DNA of 64,000 nt. Origin: Parasponia andersonii (taxonomy: Eukaryota; Streptophyta; Magnoliopsida; Rosales; Cannabaceae). Shown one piece after another: positions 45,482 to 58,106 of the stretch; position 1 is the first letter of the stretch; each line of letters starts with the position of its first letter. Position numbers and translations under genes: made by a program. A model generated the notes under the pieces. That model saw only the letters and a program-made list of their open reading frames with translations. It was not told the origin of the DNA and searched no databases. The stretch spans positions 132,570 to 196,569 of the forward strand of contig JXTB01000038.1 of NCBI GenBank assembly GCA_002914805.1, in the 5' to 3' direction.

Positions 45482-46983
45482 CTACTTTCCCTTCTCGGGT
45501 CTAGCGGTATCCTCCTTCGACTGGTTTCTGCCCGTCTTTACGTACTGTTTCAACTTTTCGGCTTGGATTGCCATCATAAGCTGGGCGTAAAAGCTACGGT
45601 AGTTGATGGTATCATAACTGTGATCTTTATGAAATTGGCAGTACCTGCTCCTGTTTTTCATATGCTCAAAAACACCGGACTTGGGTGGGTCTTTGAAAAT
45701 ACTCCTGTCCCTGTTCTGGAGGTAGATCATGTCGATCAGCGTGTTGAGCTCATATTTCAGCAGAAGATCCTTAAACGTCTTCCTCCTCTTATCTCTCTCT
45801 TGACCGTCTCGGGTTGGGGCTTTCTGCTTCGGAGATGGCCCCTAGGCTGACACGGGCCTCTTCATTCCTTGCGGGGCTAGAGTTTGAACCGGCGACGTTG
45901 TTATCGTGGCGGAGGCCTTGGGCGTTTTCTAGTGACTTTCCAGCACCCTGAATACCCCCTCTGACTTTGCCTAGACATCTGCCATGTCGTACGATAAATT
46001 CAAAAGCAGATGGTCCGATAGCATCGACTCTGGCTGTAGGCTCCTGACGAACGAGCTCGTAGCTTGCACCGAGTCGGCATTGTGCACCAAGGACATTACC
46101 TCCAGGAAATGCAACAAGAATTCTCTTGGAGACTCGCTCGCAGATTGCTCCAACTGGTCGAGGTCTCGTATGGTTTTCTGCTGCCTCCGAGCACTTACGT
46201 ACTGCTTTAAGAATAGTTTGCAAAAGTCTTCAAACCCATTTATGGACTTCTCCAGGAGTTGTCTGAACCACAGCAGTGCCAGCCTTGCCAGGGTGGTGGA
46301 GAAGACTTTGCAAGTCAAGGCCTCATCCTTGGTCTCTAAGGCCATCTTTTGTTGAAAGTGGTATATGTGATCGAAGGGGTCAGTCTTTCCCTCGAATAGT
46401 CTGAAGGTTGGGGTTGTGAAGTCCTTCGGCTTGGGTTCCAACTGGATCCAATCGGCGAAGGCCGTCCGATTGATTCCTTGCACAGTTTGCTCTGCTAGAT
46501 CATCGGGAGTCTGGATGTGATGGACTCTGAGCCTCTTACTTAGCTCTGCCATCATCTCTTATTTCCAGTTGGGAAGTGCACCTACTGGGCTTTCTTGGTG
46601 CCTTCTGTCCAACGCTGCTCCGGCCTGGAAAGGTCTTGTCTGGCTCTGTTGCTCCCCCTGCATCCGCAATCTGGATGGGGCGTGGATTCTATCGGCAGTT
46701 GGCCCCCGGACTCTTGTTGGACCTCTTTGTCAAAGTCCTCCTTTCTCCCACTCCTGGCTTCGCTTGCCAGTAGCTCTTCAAGGCAGGCGTTATCTCTGCG
46801 CACCTCTGCGACTTCGTCTTTTAAATCCAGGACGGCCTCGTGGGCCATCTCTGTCTTCCGGTTTGCTTATGCCAGGGCGGTAAGTATTTGGTCTAGCTTT
46901 CGCTCCAGATCTGGTCGTGTTTCCTGGGAGCTCCCTTCGGCGTTAGGACTTGTGCTCCTAGTTGTCATTCTTGAGGGTGCCAT
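45482..46983 (-). pseudogene. Tat-2 gag
   Basis: ATG at 46983 (MAPSRMTTRSTSPN), early TAA at 46867-46869, then a coiled-coil-like segment (LDLKDEVAEVRRDNACLEEL), and the gag core FRLFEGKTDPFDHIYHFQQK, LARLALLWFRQLLEKSINGF and LKQYVSARRQQKTIRDL. A YCQFHKDHSYDT block corresponds to the reduced zinc-knuckle-like motif of plant gypsy gags. Further stops near 45970 and 45840 interrupt the frame. Confidence 0.85.
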
Positions 46984-47057
46984 TCGACGTTGTATGGCCT
47001 TTTGTTCGGGGAGAGCGCGATAATAAGATTCTTGTTTCTTCTCTCGCGCTTAACTGA

Positions 47058-47075
47058 TTCCCACAGGCGGCGCCA
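47058..47075 (-). promoter_or_regulatory. Primer binding site of Tat-2
   Basis: TGGCGCCGCCTGTGGGAA on the minus strand, three bases from the LTR end at 47079. The TGGCGCC core is common in Tat and other gypsy PBS sequences. Confidence 0.8.
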
Positions 47076-47078
47076 AAC

Positions 47079-47909
47079 TGTTGAGGCTGTTCTTACCATC
47101 TGTCCACGTGTCTCTGAACTGCTGACGTTATATCTACCAATTGTCCACGTATCCTTGCTATCCCGGAATGCCTTTAATTTCAGGCTGAGACGGAGAGGCG
47201 GGGGTGGCCACATGCAAAAACTCTCCGATATTTAAGTCAGTGATTTATNGGCCACATGCAAAGACTCTCCGATATTTAAGTCAGTGATTTATCCCTGAGA
47301 CTGAACAATAAGGATTCAGTTTTTCTCTGTAAGCATTTTTTTTGTATATCTCTTTAGGGAGGAAACAATGTTTATATATATAATCCTGGAACTGGGAGCT
47401 TTCTGGCTCTCAATCTCAAGATTGAGTACATTTTTCCATCATGACTTACTCCAGAAATCACGGGCCGTGGTTACCGTGACCTTCCTTGCATCGTCGCGGC
47501 CTGTTTTCTACCGTCCCCTACGACTCCAGCTTGTCGGGAGGTGAGATTTTGACAAGCCGCCGTTATATCAGGGCGACTTGCTCAATGCGCTTACCTACCC
47601 AGGATCGTATTAAATGCTCTGTCTGGATCTGGAGCGGTGAGCTGCTTCTCACGATTTTTTGGCGGAAGACTTTTGAGGCTCCTGACCCCTAACTGTCGAG
47701 GTAAGAATCGGACTGGGCCGAATCTATCCAGGGTCTGGGATGGGTTCGGCCCTGGCCTCAGACAGCCTATAGGCCTATGCGGTGCCACGTGCGACTCGCG
47801 TGGCTTTTAATCGGTCACTCTGGACACGTGTTGGACGATGTGCCCCTCTTGTGACCAATTCTGCCACTCAATTGGCTACGTGGTATATGATTTAGGAATG
47901 GACTCCGCA
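47079..47909 (-). repeat. 5' LTR of Tat-2
   Basis: On the plus strand it starts TGTTGAGGCTG beside the PBS and ends CTCCGCA, homologous to the truncated 3' LTR end at 35676. A minus-strand TATA candidate lies at 47372-47383. It contains a 43-bp duplication around a single N. Confidence 0.85.
47206..47292. repeat. 43-bp duplication flanking a single N
   Basis: The segment ggccacatgcaaaaactctc..gatttat (47206-47248) is repeated at 47250-47292 with one difference; position 47249 is N. May be real or a contig-join artefact. Confidence 0.95.
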
Positions 47910-49064
47910 GTAATAAAATAGGTTTTTATTCAATCATAATCGTATCTAGATAATATAATTAAAATATTTAACAAATTTTATTAATTCTGAAAAATATTTA
48001 TTAGACGATGGAACAACACGTACTCCAACACCTTTCACGTACATTTACGTGTGGTTTCATCATTATAACTACGATAATCATATAGCCAACACTAATATAT
48101 TTACATACAAATGTCAACAAAGCAAGCTCCATTGGAAATCTTTGATGATAGGAATATATATATGTCAGATTATATACGCATGTATATGTATATAAATACG
48201 TTTAAAAATCTAGCATTTCAGACTTTCCGTACTTGAGTATCCGATCTCAATGATGATAATGATCTCTTCTTGTTCGTATATATATAAATGTATGTATGAA
48301 CTTTTATATCATATGGTAGGACTGTGAGAGGCAAGCCACCATTTGGGTTAGGCAATATGAGAGGCTTATAATAAGTGATCTGATATCTCTGTCTGAAAGT
48401 GCTCCGACCACCGTGGCGGGGGCGCACGCTTGACAAGACTACCCGTAATCTACTGAGTTGTAGAGAACACGGTAGAACCCACTATGCATATGTGGCCTTT
48501 TGTGATCTAGCCGTGTACACCAATTACCAAATGTCAAATATCTCTATTCTCCACGTGGCCTGCACATATATATGTGTTGAAGTCCTTTGGATAACTCGAA
48601 AGAAAACATAACAAAACTATGAATGTGTCACATCAATAAAAGAAAAAGAAGAAAAGAAATGTTATCAACGGCATGGAGATCACGAGTATTCTATGAATGG
48701 AGCTAGATTTTATTTTTCACCCTCCTTTTTTCTTTTGTCTTAAAAAAAAAAATTTATGGCACATGTGATATCTTATATATAGTACTTCTTTAATGGTATC
48801 ATAATCTTTACCCATTGATAAATACTCTAACTTGAATTGTTTGATTTTGATCGAACAATTATAATTAGTTGAGTTAAAGTACAAAAAATCTAATATATTA
48901 TATTTATATATATTTATAAAAAATTATTTATTGATTAATATGATGGGTAACCTTTTTGTTACCCATTGAGTTAGTTTTTTTTTTCATTCCATTAATTTAG
49001 TTATATAAAAAATATTTTTTATAATTTCTTTCAATTGATTAATCGTATAATATGAAGTTTGAAA
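47910..49064. other. Intergenic, no gene seen
   Basis: Mostly A/T-rich. A slightly G/C-richer patch at about 48300-48480 holds short open frames on both strands, but none resembles a family that I know. Confidence 0.5.
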
Positions 49065-49865
49065 AATATAACAACTTAATAAAATTAATTCTGAACTTAA
49101 TTTTTTACACTTAATTTTTTGGAGTAAAACTACCTGAAATCCTCTTATATCAGTTCTTTTAGAAAGAAAATGTATTTCAGTTATTGTTTTTTATAGTTAA
49201 GTCAATATTCTTTTATTTGTGAATTTTAGGTTCTTATTATAAGTTTTTTATTTTATATTAATTTTTTTTAATCGTTTCTGCACTTAATGCCACCATTAAT
49301 TAATACTTGCCTAAAATGTGCTCATCTTAGTAGGGGTAACATTAAAAACAAATAGAAATTCTTATTTTTTTTTTAAAGAGTTAGATCTAATTATTATATT
49401 GCCAATTTTATATTTTGGATCTAATTTGAGATATATTATCAAAGTTTTATAATATGGATCTAATTTGATCCAAGTATTCTTTTATCTCTTTTCTAGATTT
49501 ATTCATACTTGGATTAAAGTATATCTATATCAGAACCATATAAAATTTTTTAAGTTCTTATATTCGTCTTGAATGAAACTAATAACTCAACACTTTTTTT
49601 TTTTTTTTTCAAATAATAACTTTCCCTTGTTTCAATTTTATGTATGTTGAGATAAGTACTTTTTGGGCAACTACTAATTAATAATAAATTTGAACAGAAA
49701 AGAATAAAATTAATTACTGTAAAACAAAAACATGAGAATGAGTATTTAAAGTCACAAATAAAAGAATAAAAATTTAAGAGGGAAAAAACTAATAGAATCA
49801 CTTTTCTTTCCGATAAAACTAATATTAGGGGACTTTAAGGGAGTTAATTTTATTAAATTTTTGCA
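49065..49865. mobile_element. Foldback (long inverted repeat) element 1
   Basis: The left half (taataaaattaattctgaac, tatttgtgaattttaggttc, aaatgtgctcatcttagta, ggatctaatttgatccaagtat) reappears in reverse complement in the right half up to gttaattttattaaattt. The turn is near 49490-49505 and there is almost no spacer. Arms are diverged. Related to element 2 at 50839-52145. No coding sequence. Confidence 0.7.
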
Positions 49866-50838
49866 ATTTCAAATATTTTTTATATTAATAAGCATAAAAG
49901 TATGTGAAGTTTAAACTGGTTCATATATAAAGTTTTTTTTTTAAATCAATTTTCTTTTAAAATGGTTCCTTTATGTATAATGGTTCTTTTTTTCCCCCTC
50001 TTTCTCGTTCATTTCGTTAAATTAACTGTTACGAAAAATATAATTCATATTTTTCAAAATTGATTATTCATATTTAAAGTTTAAAAATTAAGAAATTAAT
50101 TAAAATATGTATCAATTTCACGGTCCATAATACATTTAATAAAGAGCTAACGTTTCGAGAATTATTCACATTATAAAGTTTTTTTTGAGATTTTCTTTAA
50201 AAAATAGAACAATGCAATTTCTTTATGTATCATATATTTTCTTTAAAAAAAATAGAACAATGTATTTTTAATATAAAAAATATGCTTGTCTTGGAATTTA
50301 ACTATTGTCCCATAAAAAAGAAATTTGATAAAATATTGAATTTCTAATAGTACATATAGTTTTAAATTAAGGGTAATTGGAAAAAATAAACTCTAAAGTT
50401 AAAATTCAAAAATAAAAAAATTAAAATTAAAAAAATGAATTAAAAATTAATAAATTGAATAAATGACTTGTTATTATAGGGTGTTTCTAAATTGGTCGAA
50501 CTTTATCCATCTACAAAGCGAAAACAAACATACCCATTGAAATATTTATATATAACAACTTCAGTAACAATTTTCCATACTCTAAATTCTATGCATAATA
50601 ATCACATTATCAATATTATAAAACAATTATATTTGAAATTAATGTGTTTCGTTTTTAACTGAAGCGTATGTATTTTGTTTTTAATGTCAATCATAAACTG
50701 AAACAAATTCCTAAGTTTACGAATATGAACTGAAAGCAATATAAATATAAGATAATTAATTTGATTGGCACTTGGGTGTTTGATATTAGTTGTATAGTAA
50801 TTTTTTCTAAATAAAAAATTTCTATAAAATTAATAGGC
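49866..50838. other. Intergenic between foldback elements
   Basis: A/T-rich, with a taaaaaatagaacaatg block occurring twice (about 50197 and 50246). No gene seen. Confidence 0.5.
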
Positions 50839-52145
50839 TTTTTATTATTAAAACCCTATGAACTCGAACAATTCAATAAAATTAACTCTGAATTCAATTT
50901 TTTAGAGAAAAATCCTCTGGATTTGGAATAATTTAGTAAAATTAACTTTAAACTCAAATTTTTAGAGCAAAACCTCCTAAAGTCCCCTAATATTAGTTTT
51001 ATTAGGAAAAAAATATTTATGTTAGTTTTTGATTTTATTTTTTACTATTAAGTTCTTATTCTCCTATTTGTGGCTTTTAAGTCCTCATTATTATCTTTTT
51101 ATTTCATATTAATCCATTTTAATATTTTTTATCTAAAATTATTATCAATTAGCACTTACCCAATATGTGCTTATCTCAGTAGGGAAAAAATTAGAAATAA
51201 TAGGAAATTTTTATTTAAAAAAAAAAACTGAATTTGGATTATCATTTTCATTCAAGACTGAAGTAAGAAATTAGAAACTTTTATAGGATTCTAATATGGA
51301 TCTACTTTGAACTAAGTATTCATATATTTAGAAGAGAGATATTAGTTTTGTTTTGCCCAATTTAGAGAGGACGTATGTTCCAAAAAAAAAAAATATGTGC
51401 TCTATAAATTGGGCAAATAAAAATCTATATTTCGTAATATTTTTTTTCGGTTGACACCTATATAGGCACTTTTTTTTTATCACCTTTATGTGGACTTTTA
51501 AATGAGCATGAGATTTTTTTTGAAAAAATAAAATAAAAGAACTGTAACTAAAGGAAAAACAAGATGAAAAATAATATAGTTAGTTCTATAAATCTTGATT
51601 TAAATTAAAAAAAGGAGATATATATCTCTCTTCTAGATATATGAGTACTTGGACCAAAGTAAATCCATATTAGAACCTAATAAAATTTTCTAATTTCTTA
51701 CCTTCGTTTTGAACGAAATAATAGCCTCAACTCTTTTTTTTTTTAAAATAATAATTTCTCTTTATTTCCAATTTTATTCTTAATGAGATGAGCACTTTTT
51801 GGACAAATGCTAATTAGCATCAGTTTTGGATAGAAAAAATTGAAAGGGATTAACGTGAAACAAAAATATAATAATGAGGACCTAAAAATCACAAATAAAA
51901 GAATAAGGACTTAAGAGTAAAAAAATGAACAAAAAATTTTTTTTTCTAAGAAAACCTATATTAGGGAACTTCAGGAAGTTTAGCTCTAATATTAAAGGAT
52001 TTCAACGGGTTTTTCTCTAAAAAATTGAGTTCGAGGTTTAGTTTACTAAATTATTTTGAGTAGATGGGATTTTGTTCTAAAAAACTGAATTCAAAGTTAA
52101 TTTTACTAAATTGTTCCGAGTTCAGAGGATTTTGGTAATAAAAAA
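50839..52145. mobile_element. Foldback (long inverted repeat) element 2
   Basis: Arms of about 510 bp (50839-51350 and about 51605-52145) are inverted copies: left tttttattattaaaaccc, gtgcttatctcagtagg, ttctaatatggatctacttt; right, in reverse complement, the same order starting tttttattaccaaaatcc. The spacer of about 250 bp contains its own short inverted match (ttgcccaattta / taaattgggcaa). No transposase frame. Target duplication not resolved in the A/T-rich flanks. Confidence 0.78.
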
Positions 52146-54763
52146 TTAAATTAATATATATTTTCTAAAACTGCTATTTGTGAAATTATCACATGTTTAG
52201 ATTTTTGGCCCAAATTATGTCTTTAAATTTATGAGATTTACAAGGTAGATGTATAAATCAAAATTTTACGAGGCATGTACGTAAGTATAAAATTTTAGGG
52301 TGGGGGGGGCCAAATATTTATAAGCCAAGTTATTTGAAAATATATATTTAATAAATTAAAGGGATACTATCACTTTTATACCTTATATTTTGAAACTTTG
52401 TTTAAATTATACTTTGTATTTTGGTTATTATCAATGTTGATCTTTAGATTTAAAATCTATCAATGTTCACACCAATTTAGAGCAGTTAATTTACCAAGAT
52501 GTTGTTTAAAAGATTATTGAAAATAAGCTATATAAAAACTTATCCAAAAATAAGTTTAATAAATCATCTTGCAAAATTAACTACTCTAAAATAGTGCCAG
52601 TGTATAAATTTATAATATATTTTAAATCTAAGAATCAATAATAACTGAATAAATCTAATAATAACTGAACTGAAATACAGGATACAAATTGAATAAAATG
52701 TCAAAATATAATTGGAAAAAATAATATTATCCCTTAAATGAATATCACAACATAGTTGTGTCCTATTATATATATAAACATATATATATATAATGAGTAC
52801 TAGTACCTAAGATCTGTTTTTCTCTTTTGTAATCTCATTTCTTACTACTTAATATGAAAACTTCAATGATAATTTGTTATATTATAGTACTCCCTTATAT
52901 GCATATAATATATATACACCATAGCTAGGGCCAAACTAGTTACAACGTGCCATAATTGTAAGTTTAATGTGTTGGATCAACAAAGGGATCCATTAATTAA
53001 GGGTTATGGTGCCTTTCGTAGGAAACTCCATTTAGATTTAATTATAGTTCTTGAAAAGGGTATATATAGGCATGGAGCTCTTAGGAGCATAATCCCGATC
53101 TAATAATACCATTTTATTATTTCTATTTCTCAGTGGATTTAACATCTTGCAACCGTTGCAAGTAGTTGTAGAATCTATGAATTTAATTCTCTATATAAAA
53201 AAAAAAAAACGAATTATCGACACCTAACTAACTACATACTCTACAAAGACATAACGGGGCACTACTAATTCCTCTCCATCGAAGATTAGTAAAATAATCA
53301 TGTACGTGTAGTTGAGGGTTCATTATCCAATATTAATCAAACCTAACACACTGCATGTCTTGTATATTTAGTGTATTGAGTCTATATATTGACATAAATA
53401 TCACATGACCGACTAATTCAAGTCGCATGCACTGCTTCATCCTGCCATACCGACAGAGGTGTGATTTTAATGGCAGCCTCACATATCTATTTCAAGGGGA
53501 AGTGGTCTGCTGCAGGCTGCAACTGAACAATTAATGCGCCTAAGATATGAGTGTTTTTGCCTTTAAGTTTGCTCCACTGTCATATCTTCGTAGGATACGA
53601 AATCATCATTAGCTTCTGTACTAGTTCAAGACCAAACATCCAAACCAATAATAATGAGCACTATACTTTAGTTAGACACCCCCATCCCCTCGTCAATTTC
53701 ACCCTAAACCTTATAGCTAGTAGTTTAGTAAGCAACATATATATTATATATGTCTTTGCCGAAAAGTCGATCCTAATTAGTGTCTAGAGTTATATATATA
53801 TATCACAGTAATTCCTATAATTATGTACATATGTTTTATTAGAACATACCTTCGTATTTTACTACTTAGCAAAAATTCATCTTTGTAGATTCTAATTTGA
53901 TCAAAAAGAACTCAAAGGAACAAAATATCCCTTTGTCGAAAAATAAACTATCCGTCTTGTAATTGTGATATACTGTCTCCAAACATTTAAGCGTCCAATT
54001 TTTTTTTTTTGTTGGACGATAGACACCGAGTTTAAGAGTTGTTACTGAAACTAGTTTTCTTATCTCTTTTTCATTAATATTTGGGATCAGAGTTATCGTT
54101 CATTAATTAAGGGTACAGGTCAATTTCCAACTTTGTCTTATTTCTCTTATTAGGTTACAAGAGAGAGATAGATGCATATGATATATAATGCTCCAAGGCC
54201 CACGTCACGTATATTTTAAAAATATTATGTATATTTAAGTAGTAATTTGTGAGTCTAAAAATACTTTTTAACTAGCATTTTTGGGTAAGAATTAATAGTA
54301 TTACAATTAGTATTCTGAGCCAACTCAATCCTTAGAAGGCTACCACGAGTTGTAATCGTGGAGACACTAGTTTTAACTAATATTTTTATAATTCTTAGAA
54401 TACTTTTTTTAAGACCTTAGGTATAATATGATATGTTGTTATCTTAAATAACTATAAGAATCTCCTCTTGCCTCACTTCTTTAACTTTAATCTTTAATAG
54501 GCCTAAGTATCAAAACTAAATTTAATTATCAAAACTCACATCGAATACAAATGCTCATAATCAAATTACATAGAATTTTAATTCTCAATAATCACTTTAA
54601 ATACTGACAAAGAACAAAATCTAATTGGTTAATGGCAAAAACTAAGTCTAATAGCCAAAATGTAAGAAGACTTAGTCAAACAATATGTATAACTTATACT
54701 CTATAATTTCTAGCAATGCTCCATAATCTCATTGTAAAATTCTATTAATGTATTGTCTTTCCT
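52146..54763. other. Intergenic, no gene seen
   Basis: A/T-rich. The stretch at 53030-53560 is less A/T-rich, with a TATA-like gtatatatagg at about 53060, but no frame or hairpin that I could assign. Confidence 0.5.
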
Positions 54764-55462
54764 ACACACTACAGGAAAAAGGCTCTATAGAAATGAGCAG
54801 AAAGTCGTCGCTATAGTGACTCCAATGTCATTGTTAATTGGTCATTGGTATAGATCCGTCAATATAGCTCTTCTATAGCGATGACATATTTTATTGTCAG
54901 AATAGTCTATTATAAGTCGTCGCTAAAATATTATCGAATAATAGCTGAAAAATGATGATAGTTGTCATCGTTATAGATATATTTTATAGAATGTCCATAT
55001 CATCAATTTCTCCATAAAATTCCCTTATGGTATATTTTATATTGAATCCACAAGTCATTATATACATCTTCACTTATCAAGTGTCTTATACAACACATTA
55101 CGACATTCTTTACATGGACAATAAATTTTACCTTGGTCATTCACAAAATTTTTTTCCTATCGAGAAATGTCATTGCACTATTCCAATATTCCTTAGAAAA
55201 GCGGTTCTTCAAATATATCCAACTCTTGTCAATTGATATATTTTTACATTACTTGTTGTTTGATGTTAGAACAAGTAGAGAAATAATTGTCAAAGATTAT
55301 ATGTATAATTATAATATGTCTTAAATCCACTTTATCACTCCACTTTAAAAAGTAAGGCCCTATTCTATTCAAGATTACTTTGTTATGTGGTTTATCATTC
55401 ACTCAAATATTGTTCCGTTTATACCGATATTCTGGCAACATTTCCCCACAATTCCCCTAAGT

Positions 55463-55497
<35 letters not shown>

Positions 55498-56039
55498 ACA
55501 CCCGGAGAACACAAGTAGATGCCACCAAACCTCAACCAAAGAATAATGTTTATAAGTGAATGACAACACATAACGTGTAATCGCAAACTATCTAAACAGG
55601 ATAATTCAGGAATCGATATTGAGATATATAATTTCTTATTGACTCTTGATTGAGTCTAAAGTAATTTTTTTTGACTAATAATGTATGCATGTATTAAAGT
55701 CACTACATATACAAATGTATACATTATGATTACAACATTTCTCATCACATGCCGACTAGTTTGAAATATTCTTGATCATTGCAATTGTATAACTCTAACT
55801 GTGATGATCAAAAACATCCCAAACTAGTTTACGTGTGGTGTCCATTCTCGTGTATTTGTGAACTCAGGTGCACTTATCATATTAGGCAGTTTGTTGGGGT
55901 ATTTTGGGTATTTTATTCAATGTAGGGATATTTCGAGTATCTGAGAAATTATAGAGGTATTTTAGTAAGTATAGGGGTATTTATATAATTTTTTATTTTA
56001 GGGACATTTTGGGTAGTTTTGTGAATTAAAAGACTAATT

Positions 56040-56405
56040 ATTACTTTTTATTTATTGTTATGTATTATTATTATTTAAGTTTATTTATTTTCATGTATTA
56101 TTATTATTATTATTGTGATAATTTAGTAACTATTACCTTTTATTTATTTTTTGTATTATTATTATTATTTAAGCTTATTTATTTTCATAGATTATTATTA
56201 TTGCAATTACTATAAGAATATATTTATTATTACCTTTCATTTATTTTATGTATTATTATTATTTAAGTTTATTTATTTTCATGTATTATTATTGCTATTA
56301 TTATGATAATATATTTATTATTACCTTTTATTTATTGTATATATTATTATTATTATTATTTAAGCTTATTTATTTTCATGTATTATTATCATTATTATTA
56401 TTATA
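56040..56405. repeat. A/T minisatellite, about 4 copies of 92-98 bp
   Basis: The order accttttatttatt, tattattattatttaag, ttatttattttcatgtattatt recurs starting near 56040, 56132, 56230 and 56320. Embedded ATT trinucleotide runs vary in length. Confidence 0.8.
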
Positions 56406-57903
56406 AATTAGTTATTTAAATTTAATTATATAATTAATCTTACTCTTTAATTTATTTTTATTTATTATTACCTTATATGAAGTCCTAATTATCAAATATT
56501 AGTTACTAGCTTTATTTAATTACTCATTTTACTAATTTTATTACCTTTTATTAAATATTTAATTATAAATTAAAATGTATAATTTATTTTCTACAAGTGT
56601 TAAATAATTATTATTATCTTTTATTTATTTTTTGTGTTAATATTATATCCTATTAAATTAAATTATTAAGTTAGTTAATTATTCCTATTACCATTTATTA
56701 ATTTTTATCATATTTTTTTATTATTAGATCATATTTCTAATTAAATTGAAAATTTTCTTTTAATATAATTTGATCATTTATCATTAAATTATATCACTAA
56801 TCTAACATTCATATTGATCTAATTTTATTATTTCTAATCTAATCTAACATAAATCCAAATTTAAATACACCACATAAACCAAAAATATAGTTACTTACAA
56901 AGATAATTTTTTCATATCATTTTCACACAAGCATTAATCACACATATTTAATTTAACCACAAACCAACAAAATCTAATAAAATAATTTAATAATTTCAAA
57001 TAAATCTGACAATATTCTAAAAAGTAAAATAATCTCACCATATTACAAATCTAAAATAATTTTACATTATCTAACCATACCACAAATCCAATATAACAAA
57101 ATCATATTACAAAATTTAAATAATATAAACTAACCTATTATTTTTAACTAATATATAAACATAACCATATTTTAATAGTATTCTAACTTCATTATTTTTA
57201 ACTATTATATAAAACTGACCTATCACTATCAAATACATAAATCAAATAATAATATAATCTAATTCTTATTTTTAATAGTCTAAATAATTACTTAAAAATT
57301 ATTTTTAATATTCTAAATAAATATTTAAAAAACAAAAAAAAGACTAACTGGTGAGCTGGTGGAAGTGGACAGCAGAGGAGGATGGCGGTGGCAACACTCT
57401 ATGCTGAGAGAGAGAGAGAGAGAGAGAGCATTACTTAGAGATGGAGACAGAATGAGGAGAGAGAAAGGCCACCGGCGGGTTAGAGAGAGATTTGTGGGCA
57501 AATTTTGAAAAACTATCGAAGAAGATGATCTATAGGTTTTTATATTGCAGGACCTATAGCGGTGATATTTGTCGCCACTATAAATTTGAAATATTGTCTC
57601 TATAGCCTTGAAGATACCGTTTTAATTTTAATTTTTTTCGGATCAAATTTGGGAGATTTCTAATTACCCGCCCAAATTTTCAAGTTTACCTATAATGACG
57701 ACAACTTGTCGTTGCTACAGCTTTTTTTTTTATTTAAATTTTTATATTAATTAATTCTCATTCCAAATTAAAAAAAATTTAAATACTCTATAACGGCAAC
57801 AGATATCATCATTATAAAGTCTGATATTTTCATAATACCCCAAAAGGTGCCTATTTTCCTGCAGGTAAATTAATGTATAGGGGCATTTTTCAGTATATTC
57901 TAA

Positions 57904-58030
57904 AGCGACGATAATCTCATATCGTCGCTAATTGTTTCCCTATAGCTACAACATATGTTGTAACTATAGTTTTTTGGTCAACCTTTCACAATTAACCTTC
58001 AATAGCGACGACAAACTCAGTGTCGTCGCT
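57904..58030. repeat. Subterminal hairpin repeats of the CACTA element
   Basis: Two perfect short hairpins: agcgacgat..atcgtcgct (57904-57929) and agcgacgaca..tgtcgtcgct (58004-58030). Related diverged copies lie near 57554-57580 and 57697-57720, and single arms near the left end (54809 and 54935). Confidence 0.8.
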
Positions 58031-58106
58031 ATAAATATAAGCCTATAACCGTGACATTATATAACCGCTATAGATATTGTCACTATAGTCCCTTTTTCTT
58101 GCAGTG

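Larger units (their letters stand above)
35452..47909 (-). mobile_element. Tat-lineage Ty3/gypsy retrotransposon, decayed (Tat-2)
   Basis: A full 831-bp 5' LTR at the right, PBS, gag, protease, RT, two RNase H domains and integrase lie on the minus strand. A long 3' region holds a minisatellite and a plus-strand extra gene, then a PPT and only the last 225 bp of the 3' LTR. Pol domains match Tat-1 in order but are clearly diverged in sequence, so it is another family. More stops than Tat-1 plus an internal inversion show greater age. No target duplication can be tested because the left LTR is truncated. Confidence 0.9.
54767..58106. mobile_element. Non-autonomous CACTA transposon
   Basis: The left end is CACTACAGGAAAAAGGCTC; the right end, in reverse complement, is CACTGCAAGAAAAAGGGAC. 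The 3-bp ACA lies on both sides (54764-54766 and 58107-58109). Subterminal regions are full of repeats of gtcgtcgctatag and its complement, as is typical where the CACTA transposase binds. The 3.3 kb interior has no transposase; it holds an A/T minisatellite, a (TA)n run (55466-55493) and a GA-rich, more G/C-rich patch (57350-57530). Confidence 0.85.

Noticed and set aside
48218..48611. Small host gene in a G/C-richer patch
   Set aside because: Overlapping frames on both strands, no recognised family, no convincing splice sites or signal peptide.
53395..53560. Possible microRNA or short non-coding RNA locus
   Set aside because: Less A/T-rich and hairpin-like at a glance, but I could not pair convincing arms or match a known plant miRNA.
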